Source: JALEVB01 sp022768265 (GTDB taxonomy: Bacteria; Bacillota_I; Bacilli_A; Erysipelotrichales; Erysipelotrichaceae). From it: a DNA stretch of 64,000 nt. Location of the stretch: NCBI GenBank assembly GCA_034168985.1, contig JAXFJE010000021.1, positions 124,001 through 188,000 on the forward strand, written 5' to 3'. Positions within the stretch are counted from its first letter, which is position 1. Each line of letters starts with the position of its first letter. A program made the translations under genes and the position numbers. The notes beneath the pieces are model-generated. The model did not search any database. It saw only the letters and a list, made by a program, of their open reading frames with translations, and was not told the DNA's origin. This document shows positions 42,342 to 50,656 of this stretch, piece after piece.

Positions 42342-43796
42342 ATGAACAAAAAACCAAATATAATTTTGCTAATGTGTGATCAATATCGTGGAGATTGCTT
42401 GTCTTTTTTTGATCATCCCGATGTAAAAACCCCTTATTTAGATACACTAGCAGCCGATGGCGTAGCTTTCGATAATGCTCATTCCGCTTGTCCTAGCTGT
42501 ATTCCTGCAAGGGCAGCTTTATTTACTGGAAAATCTCCAAAAAGAAATGGTCGGGTAGGTTATCAAGAAGCACATGATTGGGACTACGATCATATGTTAG
42601 CACAAGAACTTAAAGATAACGGTTATCAAACCGTTTGTATCGGTAAGATGCACGTTCATCCCCCACGCTTAAGCTGTGGCTTTGAAACCTTAAAGCTGCA
42701 TGATGGCTATATCGGACACTATCGTCATGCATCCCTGCCATACTGGATGCACCAAAATAATAGTGATGACTATATGCGAGATATGAAAAATATCTTAGGC
42801 TCAACCTTTGATGTTAATGGTACGGGGGTCGAAAATAACTCTTGGATCACTCATCCATGGATCTATGAAGAAAGATATCATCCTACTAACTGGGTAATTG
42901 ATGAAGCTATTAGACAATTAGAAACTCGCGATCGTACTCGTCCTTTCTTTATGATGGCTAGTTTTGTCCGCCCTCATCCACCATTTGATGCCCCAGCTAC
43001 ATATTATGATATTTACAAGGATAAACCATTAGCTAAACCCGCAAGCAGCGATTGGCAACGTCATGACCTAACTAAACGTGATGGCAAGATCATGGACAGT
43101 ATCCACGGTTGTAGCGATGATCAATTGGTTCATGATGCCATGGCGGGTTACTATGCTTGCATTACACATATCGATCATCAGATTGGTCGATTCATCACTG
43201 CTTTAGAAAACGATGAATCCTACCATGACTCGATCATCATCTTTACCAGCGATCATGGCGAAATGTTATTTGATCATGGTTTATTTAGGAAAGTACTACC
43301 ATATGAAGGTTCAACCAAGATCCCATTCCTAATTCACGTTGGTAAAAATATCCAAAAGATCAACCCACACATTTCCCACAGCAACGTTGAACTAAGAGAT
43401 ATCATGCCTACGATCCTTGATATCGCTGGCATCCCTATTCCTGAAGATGTTGATGGTCTTTCTTTAAAAGAAGAACTTTATACAGAAAAGCTGATCGATC
43501 GTCCATACCTTCATGGCGAACATGCCAAAGACCATGAACAAAGTAATCAATGGATCTTAAGCAATAATATGAAATATATTTGGTTCACCCAAACCAATAT
43601 CGAACAATTTTTCGATCTAAACAAAGATCCAAAAGAAACACATAACTTGATCAATGACCCAAGCTACAAAAAGCATATAGAGACTTTGCGACAATATTTG
43701 ATTACCGAACTTAAAGATCGTGAAGAAGGTTATACTGATGGTGAAAAATTATTACCTAATGTTAAACCACAAAACATCTTAACAAGACTATTATGA
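42342..43796 (+). CDS. Sulfatase with Cys-type formylglycine motif, no signal peptide
   Basis: A 484-residue sulfatase. The modification motif is CPSCIPARAALFTGKSP with Cys53. Metal-binding and catalytic segments are LMCDQYRGD, GKMHVHPP and FTSDHGEMLFDHG. It starts MNKKPNIILL with no export signal, so it is predicted to be cytosolic. AAGGAG precedes the ATG. It is divergent from the regulator and carries its own operator copy. The protein is only distantly similar to the other sulfatase in the locus, so the two probably remove sulfate from different positions or sugars. Confidence 0.92.
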   Translation: MNKKPNIILLMCDQYRGDCLSFFDHPDVKTPYLDTLAADGVAFDNAHSACPSCIPARAALFTGKSPKRNGRVGYQEAHDWDYDHMLAQELKDNGYQTVCIGKMHVHPPRLSCGFETLKLHDGYIGHYRHASLPYWMHQNNSDDYMRDMKNILGSTFDVNGTGVENNSWITHPWIYEERYHPTNWVIDEAIRQLETRDRTRPFFMMASFVRPHPPFDAPATYYDIYKDKPLAKPASSDWQRHDLTKRDGKIMDSIHGCSDDQLVHDAMAGYYACITHIDHQIGRFITALENDESYHDSIIIFTSDHGEMLFDHGLFRKVLPYEGSTKIPFLIHVGKNIQKINPHISHSNVELRDIMPTILDIAGIPIPEDVDGLSLKEELYTEKLIDRPYLHGEHAKDHEQSNQWILSNNMKYIWFTQTNIEQFFDLNKDPKETHNLINDPSYKKHIETLRQYLITELKDREEGYTDGEKLLPNVKPQNILTRLL

Positions 43797-43798
43797 TA

Positions 43799-43844
43799 AA
43801 AAAAATACTAACTATGGTTTTAACCTTTAGTTAGTATTTTTTAT
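43799..43844. terminator. Bidirectional terminator between convergent genes
   Basis: AAAAAATACTAACTA pairs with TAGTTAGTATTTTTT. It ends the sulfatase transcript and overlaps the end of the beta-lactamase-fold gene on the other strand. Confidence 0.85.
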
Positions 43845-44921
43845 TGCGGTATTTTTCAACGAATTAAACTGCTCATCATAAATACAGAAGATCTTAGATA
43901 TATCTTGCATCAACATTTCATGATCAAGCGCGCCATCCGTAAATACCACTAAGATATAATCATCTCCTATGATGCCACCATCGTGGTAATAATCATATGC
44001 CCATCCACTCTTATGAGCATATGCAACACTTTGATCTAAACCTCCAGCCAAACCACTATTATCTTCACACGCCAACAGTATTTCCATCATTTGCTTAGTT
44101 TCTTCTCTACCTGCAATTTTCCCTTCATAAATCAACGAAAATATCTTACCTATATCTTTGGGACTAGCGATGTTGCTTGCCCCATCTGTAAAATAAAATT
44201 CTCCTTCTAACAAGCCGTGATGAATTTCAGTATCTAGACATCCCCATGTTCGTAGATTTTCATTAACTTTTTTTGCCCCAGCTAGGCCATCACCTTCCCC
44301 TAGCATTTTTAATAAGATATTATATGAAGTATTATCACTATAAGTAATCATTGGCCAAAGATAGGATCGACATTGTTCATAAGTAAGGTTTCCTGCACTT
44401 ATTTCTGCAAAAACACTAGCCATGACAGCTACTTTGATGATGGAGCAAGGATACATCGTTTGATCATTTATCGTCAATATTTGACCAGTATTTAAATCCT
44501 GGTAATACAAGCTATAACTAACATTAGGTTCCTTAGCGAATCGTTGCCTTACTTCATTTTCTAAAAATTGGATATTTTTGGTAAGTTGAAATTCATCATC
44601 GATATTTACTTTAATACCATCAATCTCTACATTACCATTGATCATCTTGCCATCTTCTCCAAAATAAGCAAAACGATCATTTTTAGTAACTAATGTACCT
44701 TGAATCATCTTGCCATCTTCTGCAAATAAATATTTATCTTGATCTATCTCCTTAGCCCCAACACTAATGACACCATGCTCATAATGGTATATTTCTTGTC
44801 CGTTTTGTATGAAACCATTTAAGAATATATTTATTCCATAACCATACCAACAATAAAAGGGATATAAAAATATCCCTATGATGATTCCTAAAACAATTAA
44901 TTTCAACGTTTTTTTGATCAT
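43827..44921 (-). CDS. Class A beta-lactamase-fold serine hydrolase with N-terminal repeats
   Basis: A 364-residue membrane-anchored protein facing outward. Residues 5-22 form a transmembrane anchor. Residues ~50-105 contain short imperfect repeats (KYLFAEDGKMIQGT; RFAYFGEDGKMING) like cell-wall/choline-binding modules. From ~125 a penicillin-recognising fold follows with S160xxK163 (SIIK), S195DN and HKSGWA in place of KTG. The Glu166 region was not identified with certainty, so it could be a beta-lactamase, a carboxypeptidase-like enzyme or an esterase. It is a single gene with its own SD (AAGGGAAAG). Confidence 0.82.
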   Translation of the reverse strand: MIKKTLKLIVLGIIIGIFLYPFYCWYGYGINIFLNGFIQNGQEIYHYEHGVISVGAKEIDQDKYLFAEDGKMIQGTLVTKNDRFAYFGEDGKMINGNVEIDGIKVNIDDEFQLTKNIQFLENEVRQRFAKEPNVSYSLYYQDLNTGQILTINDQTMYPCSIIKVAVMASVFAEISAGNLTYEQCRSYLWPMITYSDNTSYNILLKMLGEGDGLAGAKKVNENLRTWGCLDTEIHHGLLEGEFYFTDGASNIASPKDIGKIFSLIYEGKIAGREETKQMMEILLACEDNSGLAGGLDQSVAYAHKSGWAYDYYHDGGIIGDDYILVVFTDGALDHEMLMQDISKIFCIYDEQFNSLKNTAIKNTN

Positions 44922-44970
44922 AATACTTTCCCTTAATAAATTTTAGTTAAAATTCATCAAAATTCAAGTA

Positions 44971-45387
44971 TTATTTATTTATTTCAACCTTTTTTAAACA
45001 AGTTAGCAACCAAATGATCGATACCCCTAATATAATATGAGAAATACCTGCAATCCCAGATATTGCCGCATTTGCCCCTGAACTTAAAGCAAGCTCTAAC
45101 ACTTGGACGATGCCACGAACATAGAACATGCTGACCATAAATGGCAAGCCAATATTATATAAAGTAATTGCTTTATTGATTCCTTTTATTTGTAACAAAT
45201 TAGTATTGATCGCAAATAAAGCTAAGATCAAAAAGACGATCGTTCCTAAAACAAAGAAATGTAAATGAGTAAAAGCTAAACTTGTTACCCCACTAAATCC
45301 CATGAACTTTGTAAATTCACGATAGAAAACGCCACTGATCATTGCTAAGATTGCATAAATAAATGCGATATTAATAAATTTTTTCAT
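44971..45387 (-). CDS. DUF2871 family membrane protein
   Basis: A 138-residue protein with four helices. The segment FYREFTKFMGFSGVTSLAFTH and the following HLHFFVLGT are the core of DUF2871. Several conserved His/Arg residues in helices could bind metal or heme, which is speculation. It is the last of three coupled membrane-protein genes controlled by the TetR regulator next door. Its ATG overlaps the upstream stop (TAATG). Confidence 0.78.
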   Translation of the reverse strand: MKKFINIAFIYAILAMISGVFYREFTKFMGFSGVTSLAFTHLHFFVLGTIVFLILALFAINTNLLQIKGINKAITLYNIGLPFMVSMFYVRGIVQVLELALSSGANAAISGIAGISHIILGVSIIWLLTCLKKVEINK

Positions 45388-46052
45388 TATTTTAAACTCC
45401 TTTTCATGTCATTATAACCAATTAATACGGTCCACACATAAGCACATGTTTTAGGTATCATCAACATCCCGATCAATGGAATTGTATCAGCCCACAATAC
45501 AACAGGAATATAGAAACCAAAACTTAAAACGATCGTTAACCACATCCATTTAAAACTTGAATCATTCGCTGCTTTTGCACTTTTGTAGAATAATACGATA
45601 ATGATCAAGCCCATCAATGAGAATGGAATATTACGATAAATTCCCCAACTAAGTGGTGATGTAGCTAATAGCCAGCCATTTTGTGGAAATAAACAAAGAC
45701 CAATACGTAAAGCAGCTAATCCATAGATCGTCCAGGTCAATCCTTTTTTACCTACGATGTTATAGCGATAACGCCATACATAATACAATAAGATATAGAA
45801 TATTGTCATCGTGATCGATGTAATGAATTTACCTACGCCTAATGCAACCGTAAAGTTTTCTAAACCTGTCGTACACAAGGCATAAGCTCTAGGGATCAAG
45901 TGAAATGAATCACCTAGTCCCAAAGTAATGGCCATGATACCAAACAATTTGTACTGCTTGTTACCACGACTGTTTTTTACCATGATAATACCTAAGCTTA
46001 CAACTAAAACTAAATAAACAACATCAAATAATGTTTCAACTAATGCTTGCAT
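45387..46052 (-). CDS. Seven-helix membrane protein of unknown function
   Basis: A 221-residue integral membrane protein with about seven helices. Not assigned to a family from memory. LGLGDSFHLIPRAYAL and a conserved Trp/Arg cluster (YYVWRYRYNIVG) stand out. It is read directly between a four-helix hypothetical protein and a DUF2871 protein with one- to three-base junctions, so the three products probably act together in the membrane. Confidence 0.7.
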   Translation of the reverse strand: MQALVETLFDVVYLVLVVSLGIIMVKNSRGNKQYKLFGIMAITLGLGDSFHLIPRAYALCTTGLENFTVALGVGKFITSITMTIFYILLYYVWRYRYNIVGKKGLTWTIYGLAALRIGLCLFPQNGWLLATSPLSWGIYRNIPFSLMGLIIIVLFYKSAKAANDSSFKWMWLTIVLSFGFYIPVVLWADTIPLIGMLMIPKTCAYVWTVLIGYNDMKRSLK

Positions 46053-46055
46053 TTA

Positions 46056-46466
46056 TTATACCTCCCATCTTAAAAAATTAACACCAAATAAAATGCCCGC
46101 CAATACTAACGCACTTCCTAATCCGCTATAAAATATAGCGATAAACATCGGAGCTGCCAATCCTGAACTTCGAAGCCAAATTCCTCCACTCATCATAAAT
46201 GCCATTATGATAAATGATGGTAGATCAAAAAAATTCCAAAAATACTGTTTATCTTGTAAATATCCTTTTATCCTCATTGTATGTTTGACAACTAACTTAC
46301 TAAAGATAAAAAAGTAAAAGCACAAGAAAACGATAATAGAAAGCAAAATATTGATAAAACTAACGAATCCTTGATATTCTTGCAATCCAATACGTAAAAT
46401 ATTAAAGCCTGCCGCAAACCACACTAAGGCTGCTATTGCTAACAACCATCTTTTTCTAACTTTCAT
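46056..46466 (-). CDS. Hypothetical four-helix membrane protein
   Basis: A 136-residue protein with four predicted helices and a basic N-terminus (MKVRKRW). A Trp-rich first helix (WLLAIAALVWFAAGFNIL) is followed by a polar loop. No family was recognised. It is the first gene of the TetR-linked operon: AAAGGAGG precedes the ATG and a perfect 15-bp palindrome lies just upstream. Confidence 0.68.
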   Translation of the reverse strand: MKVRKRWLLAIAALVWFAAGFNILRIGLQEYQGFVSFINILLSIIVFLCFYFFIFSKLVVKHTMRIKGYLQDKQYFWNFFDLPSFIIMAFMMSGGIWLRSSGLAAPMFIAIFYSGLGSALVLAGILFGVNFLRWEV

Positions 46467-46479
46467 GTTCCTCCTTTAT

Positions 46480-46494
46480 ATGAACAATGTTCAT
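46480..46494. promoter_or_regulatory. TetR operator copy 1
   Basis: ATGAACAATGTTCAT is a perfect 15-bp palindrome 14 bases upstream of the first membrane-protein gene. It is identical to the site at 47098-47112 ahead of the TetR gene. Confidence 0.8.
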
Positions 46495-46531
46495 TTTTAT
46501 TTCTTTTTAAATGCTCAGTATCTGAGCATCA

Positions 46532-47086
46532 TCAATAAATACACTTTCTAACGATGTATAGCAAAGGTGTACAATCATCAAATTTACGCAGTAATAAATT
46601 AATGATATTATCAAAAACAAATTCAACAAACATTTCATCGCTCATACTTTGTGTAAAAAACTCTTTGTTGATATTTGGATCGTTACGCAAGCTATAAACC
46701 AAAACATTTTTGATATATCCAAAATATCTATCCATGGCAATACGACCTTTGTCTTTATTGTTTTTTGACAATCCTAACGCATGGAGATTAAAAAAGTTTG
46801 GATATCGATCACTACCATTTTTTATTAAAGAATATAGTTCTTCAACTTTTTTTTCAAAATCAGATCCTTCTCGATCAAACCCTTCCATGATTTCTTGCCA
46901 TATTGAACCTATCGTGGCTATCAACAAATCATTTTTGCTTGGATAATAATTGTAAAGCGAACCTAACGCAACATTACACCTTGCAGCTACATCTCGCATA
47001 TTTAGCTCATGTAATCCTTTTTCTACAACTAATTGCTTGCACACATCCATGATTTCACTAGTTGATGTCGATTTCTTATTCACCAT
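46532..47086 (-). CDS. TetR-family transcriptional regulator
   Basis: A 184-residue repressor. The N-terminal helix-turn-helix (MRDVAARCNVALGSLYNYYPSK, residues ~25-46) is typical for TetR, and the C-terminal part is an all-helical ligand domain. It lies between two identical palindromes and presumably represses itself and the three membrane-protein genes downstream. The inducer is unknown. GGAGG lies five bases before the ATG. Confidence 0.9.
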   Translation of the reverse strand: MVNKKSTSTSEIMDVCKQLVVEKGLHELNMRDVAARCNVALGSLYNYYPSKNDLLIATIGSIWQEIMEGFDREGSDFEKKVEELYSLIKNGSDRYPNFFNLHALGLSKNNKDKGRIAMDRYFGYIKNVLVYSLRNDPNINKEFFTQSMSDEMFVEFVFDNIINLLLRKFDDCTPLLYIVRKCIY

Positions 47087-47097
47087 AAACCTCCAAT

Positions 47098-47112
47098 ATG
47101 AACAATGTTCAT
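47098..47112. promoter_or_regulatory. TetR operator copy 2
   Basis: ATGAACAATGTTCAT, identical to the site at 46480-46494, sits directly upstream of the TetR gene SD. Confidence 0.8.
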
Positions 47113-47158
47113 TATAGACTCTTTCCCTTCATTAGTCAAGGATTTCTATCTAGTAAGT

Positions 47159-47187
47159 TTGACTTTTTAAATAAAATTATATAAAAT
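47159..47187 (+). promoter_or_regulatory. Promoter of the YitT-like gene
   Basis: TTGACT (47159-47164), a 17-base spacer and TAAAAT (47182-47187). The predicted start point near 47194 leaves a leader of only about ten bases. Confidence 0.6.
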
Positions 47188-47203
47188 GTTTAAACGTGAT
47201 AAT

Positions 47204-47821
47204 ATGAAAAAAATGAAAGAATATTTATTAAAAATACAATTAAATAAAGTTTTAGCCTGCTTATTAGGAAGCTTTATATTAGCTTTTGGATTATATAATG
47301 TCCATTCATTCGCCAATGTCACTGAAGGTGGTGTCCTTGGTGCAACTATCTTGTTAGATCATTGGCTAAATATCTCTCCTGCAATTTCAGGATTGATATT
47401 TAATAGTTTCTGCTATTGGTTAGGCTGGCGTAATTTAGGAAAAAAATTCATCCTATACTCTATCGTCGCATCTATCGGCTTTTCATTCAGCTATGGTATT
47501 TTGGAACAATTTCCTCGCCTTTGGCCTCAATTGATCCATCAGCCATTACTTTCTGCAATTGTTGGTGCTTTATTTGTTGGTATAGGTGTTGGGCTTAGCG
47601 TAAGAGCAGGAGGGGCGCCAGGCGGTGATGACGCCTTAGCAATGGCTTTATCACAACGCTTTGGCTTTAAGCTACAAACAGTATACTTATGTAGCGATCT
47701 GATAGTCTTGCTTTGTTCTTTATCTTATATCCCCTTAGATAAGATCATGTATTCTTTGCTTACGGTCATCTTATCTGGAGCAATAATTCAATCAATGCAA
47801 AAAATAAACCTTAAAAAATGA
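47204..47821 (+). CDS. YitT/YczE-like membrane protein
   Basis: A 205-residue protein with five helices. FGLYNVHSFANVTEGGVLGAT and VRAGGAPGGDDALAMAL are typical of the YitT family, whose role is unknown. An ATG at 47186 lies inside the promoter -10 region and is rejected; 47204 is the next in-frame ATG, although its ribosome site is weak. It is a single gene closed by a hairpin shared with the convergent anti-sigma gene. Confidence 0.78.
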   Translation: MKKMKEYLLKIQLNKVLACLLGSFILAFGLYNVHSFANVTEGGVLGATILLDHWLNISPAISGLIFNSFCYWLGWRNLGKKFILYSIVASIGFSFSYGILEQFPRLWPQLIHQPLLSAIVGALFVGIGVGLSVRAGGAPGGDDALAMALSQRFGFKLQTVYLCSDLIVLLCSLSYIPLDKIMYSLLTVILSGAIIQSMQKINLKK

Positions 47822-47846
47822 TAGCCATCTAGCTATCATTTTTATT
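47816..47846. terminator. Bidirectional terminator
   Basis: AAAAAATGATAGC pairs with GCTATCATTTTTA around a short loop containing CATCTA, between convergent genes. Confidence 0.8.
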
Positions 47847-48723
47847 TAATTGGTATTTCAAATTCAATCTGGCCTGCTGCTCCAGCTGCTATTTCATATT
47901 TAGCAAACACAACAACTGGATTTCCCTTCTCGTTGATATAGAAACTACGTTGTTCATTTATCAAGCTTCGAATATCAATTTCTTCAAATAGATATAATTT
48001 CTGTTCATCATTCCATGTGGCAATATCTTTTTCGATTTCATCCATGACGATATCAACATAATCATCACCTAGATAGTCTTTTAAAGTAATGTAACGTTCA
48101 GTATTCATATCCAAGTTATAATACTTTATCACATCATATGCACTGAATGCTCCTTCAAATTTTGATATACTAAATGACAAAAGATTTTCATCCATATGAT
48201 GAATTTCATAATCAATGATGATCGTAACTTGATGGCAATCTTCCATACTTCCACCAGTCGCAATAACAGCATCACAATAATCACTAGCATTTTGCATGCT
48301 GCTTTCCAATTCGCGATCAACAAAATAGCTTATCTCATCATTTACTTTCTTTTCCAATTCACTTTTTCCTACATAAGAAAATTCTGGAACACGCACATCA
48401 ACTAATTTAAGATCATCTTCATAGTGAAATTCATTGAAGGTAAATAATTTAAATAATTCACCAGTTATAGGAATTTCATGCATGGTCTTTGCAAAAGTAG
48501 AAGAAATGTTAAGCATCATAACAAGTGATGCTATGCTTAATGTTGCAAATTTTAAAAATAATGATGCTCGCTTGCTTTTTCTAGTTTGCTGCTTACCTTT
48601 TTCAATTGCTGCTTCAACTTTAAAACCCAAATTCTCTGGCACTGGCTCATCAGCAACCTTTGAACAATGCGTTGTTAAAAACTGATCCAGTTGGTCTAAT
48701 TCTTCTAGCTCATTTTTCCTCAC
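47842..48723 (-). CDS. RsiV-like anti-sigma factor (DUF3298 domain)
   Basis: A 293-residue single-pass membrane protein. A cytoplasmic N-terminus (~1-55) would hold the sigma factor, a helix follows (FLKFATLSIASLVMMLNI, ~57-74), and the outer part (~100-293) resembles the DUF3298/RsiV domain (YVGKSELEKKVNDEISYF; ITLKDYLGDDY; FYINEKGNPVVVF). In Bacillus RsiV this part binds lysozyme and triggers cleavage of the anti-sigma. Translation starts at GTG with GGAGG nine bases upstream and overlaps the sigma gene by 14 bases. Confidence 0.82.
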   Translation of the reverse strand: MRKNELEELDQLDQFLTTHCSKVADEPVPENLGFKVEAAIEKGKQQTRKSKRASLFLKFATLSIASLVMMLNISSTFAKTMHEIPITGELFKLFTFNEFHYEDDLKLVDVRVPEFSYVGKSELEKKVNDEISYFVDRELESSMQNASDYCDAVIATGGSMEDCHQVTIIIDYEIHHMDENLLSFSISKFEGAFSAYDVIKYYNLDMNTERYITLKDYLGDDYVDIVMDEIEKDIATWNDEQKLYLFEEIDIRSLINEQRSFYINEKGNPVVVFAKYEIAAGAAGQIEFEIPIK

Positions 48724-49201
48724 TGCAACTATCCTCCATTTCTTTTTTTAATATTTTTAAAGCTTTATACAAGCGAGACTTGACCGTACTAACATTTGTA
48801 TCTGTTATGGCTGCAATTTCTTCAATTTTCATATCATTATAAAATCGTAAGATAACAATATGTTTTAAATTATCATCTAATTTATATAATGCACTTTTTA
48901 AGGTCATATCAGCCAAAAGGTCTTTTTGGCGATGGTCAACTATAATATCAGCATTTTCAAGCATTTCTTCTTTTTGCCTTTTTCTTAACATAGCTAAGCT
49001 TTCATTAATCAAGATACGACAAAACCATGTATCCATATACGCAACGTTTTTGAGCTTATGATAATTTTCAAAAGCTCTGACGATAGCCTCTTGTAATACA
49101 TCCATGGCATCTTCTGGTTTTTTGGTATAACTTAAAGCTAAGCGATAATACTTAGTTTGATTATCCTTAAGCATATCACTTAGTTTTTCTTTTAAATCCA
49201 T
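48710..49201 (-). CDS. ECF-type RNA polymerase sigma factor (SigV-like)
   Basis: A 163-residue sigma-70-family protein with region 2 (DAMDVLQEAIVRAFENYHKL) and region 4 (RFYNDMKIEEIAAITDTNVSTVKSRLYKALKIL). Region 3 is absent, as usual in ECF factors. It is encoded directly before its likely anti-sigma factor and after two cell-envelope genes, so an envelope-stress response is plausible. GGGAGAT lies ~11 bases before the ATG. Confidence 0.92.
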   Translation of the reverse strand: MDLKEKLSDMLKDNQTKYYRLALSYTKKPEDAMDVLQEAIVRAFENYHKLKNVAYMDTWFCRILINESLAMLRKRQKEEMLENADIIVDHRQKDLLADMTLKSALYKLDDNLKHIVILRFYNDMKIEEIAAITDTNVSTVKSRLYKALKILKKEMEDSCSEEK

Positions 49202-49222
49202 GCTTTTGTCTGATCTCCCTTA

Positions 49223-49672
49223 CTACTTTTGAATGTTCTTATCTATTATATCATTTACCCCTTCATCATAGCTAACACATAATAAAACATAATTACCCTC
49301 TTGTCGCAATACTGCTTTTTCAATGCGCACAACTTCTTCTGGAATATAACTAGCATAGTCTTGCTTTTGCTTTTCAAGATGAGCTTCTAAGGCTTCTTTC
49401 CCTGCTTTAGCATCTTTGTCGTTTGCAAACTTGAATAATGCAATTTCTTCAGCCGTTGCTTGTGAGCCCATGTAAGCATATGCTTCGATAGCGTTATCGA
49501 TACCATAGATCGTAGGAATCATATCTGTGCTCATCAAATTTAATTCATCGTCAAACTTAATTTCTTCTTGCATTTGCTTACCTAATGATGCCAAGTCGAT
49601 CACAACGCTTTCTTGACTTGAACACCCCCATAACAAACACAAACTAATTAGTACCATCAATAACTTCTTCAT
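49223..49672 (-). CDS. DUF4358 family lipoprotein
   Basis: A 149-residue lipoprotein with signal MKKLLMVLISLCLLWGCSS. The middle (IPTIYGIDNAIEAYAYMGSQATAEEIALF) is characteristic of DUF4358. The family is often encoded beside SGNH hydrolases and O-acyltransferases, pointing to envelope polymer acylation, though a role is not proven. It overlaps the SGNH gene by 29 bases, with its own SD (AAGGAGG) inside that gene. Confidence 0.82.
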   Translation of the reverse strand: MKKLLMVLISLCLLWGCSSQESVVIDLASLGKQMQEEIKFDDELNLMSTDMIPTIYGIDNAIEAYAYMGSQATAEEIALFKFANDKDAKAGKEALEAHLEKQKQDYASYIPEEVVRIEKAVLRQEGNYVLLCVSYDEGVNDIIDKNIQK

Positions 49673-50507
49673 GTTGTTCCTCCTTAACTACAGTATGTGA
49701 TAGTAGATAATCCAACCAGATTTCACAATATTCTTTTTTCAAATGGATGCCATCAAACGCAGCATCTGCTGGTAGGCTATGATCTTCTTGTACCATAACT
49801 TCATAAATATTCAGATAATAAACTTGTTTTTCTTTAGCTAATTGTTGCAATTGCTGATTAAATTCAATGATCTTGTCATTATTTATATATTCATGTGTTG
49901 ATGAAACTTCATTACTAACTGGTAAGATAGATTGGATATAAATATCAGCATCAGGATTGATCGTTTTTATTTCATCAATTATTTGACCATATTTTTGAAA
50001 GAATATATCGCTATATACCCACCCCATTTCATTGATTCCCATCATTAGATATACTTTTGAGAAATTAGTATTTCGCATAGCATCCATGATAGATAACATC
50101 TTGCCATCTAAATTAATGATTGGTTCCAACATTACCATGTTGACATTTAAGCCCTTATGCGTAAAAGCTTTGACATTTGCTAAGCTATTATTTTGAATAA
50201 ATCCTTCTACTCGTGAATCACCTATGAAAACGGCATCATCCAAATAACTTACATCTTGTTTGCTTGACATAGGAACTGGTTTATCATAGGCATATCCTTC
50301 TTGAGGAAGTTCGGTAGGCAAGCTAATTGGTGTCATGGTTGGCTCACTAGTTGTTACAACCTCAATAGTTGATTGATTGATGTTGTTTTCATCAGCACTG
50401 ACAACTTCATGATCTAATAATCCTTTTAAGATAAAACCACTTATCGCTATCAATATCAACAAACTAAAGATCAATATGACCTTTCTTTTTATCTTTTTCT
50501 TTTTCAT
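49644..50507 (-). CDS. Membrane-anchored SGNH/GDSL-like hydrolase
   Basis: A 287-residue protein: basic N-terminus and one helix (~10-31), a Thr/Pro linker to ~70, then an SGNH hydrolase domain with the nucleophile in VFIGDSRVEGF (Ser98), a block III-like GINEMGW and the C-terminal DGIHL (Asp and His). It should act outside the membrane as an esterase or acyltransferase on cell-wall polymers or sugars. It is the first gene of the run SGNH, DUF4358, sigma, anti-sigma. Position 99 is Arg, the DSR variant common in DltD-like and capsule-linked members. Confidence 0.84.
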   Translation of the reverse strand: MKKKKIKRKVILIFSLLILIAISGFILKGLLDHEVVSADENNINQSTIEVVTTSEPTMTPISLPTELPQEGYAYDKPVPMSSKQDVSYLDDAVFIGDSRVEGFIQNNSLANVKAFTHKGLNVNMVMLEPIINLDGKMLSIMDAMRNTNFSKVYLMMGINEMGWVYSDIFFQKYGQIIDEIKTINPDADIYIQSILPVSNEVSSTHEYINNDKIIEFNQQLQQLAKEKQVYYLNIYEVMVQEDHSLPADAAFDGIHLKKEYCEIWLDYLLSHTVVKEEQHEEVIDGTN

Positions 50508-50656
50508 ATCTCTTCCTTCCTTGCATATATTAGATGTAATGTTTAGCTAAAAAGTTTAAATATTTTAATATTTTTTCACTCACCTAATTTTTCATGGATT
50601 ATGATACAATATTATTAAAGTTAGAAAAGACAATAATTAATAATATGAGGTACCTT

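Noticed and set aside
42610..42804. Minus-strand frame inside the second sulfatase gene
   Set aside because: The sulfatase frame carries all catalytic motifs; the opposite frame is a shadow.
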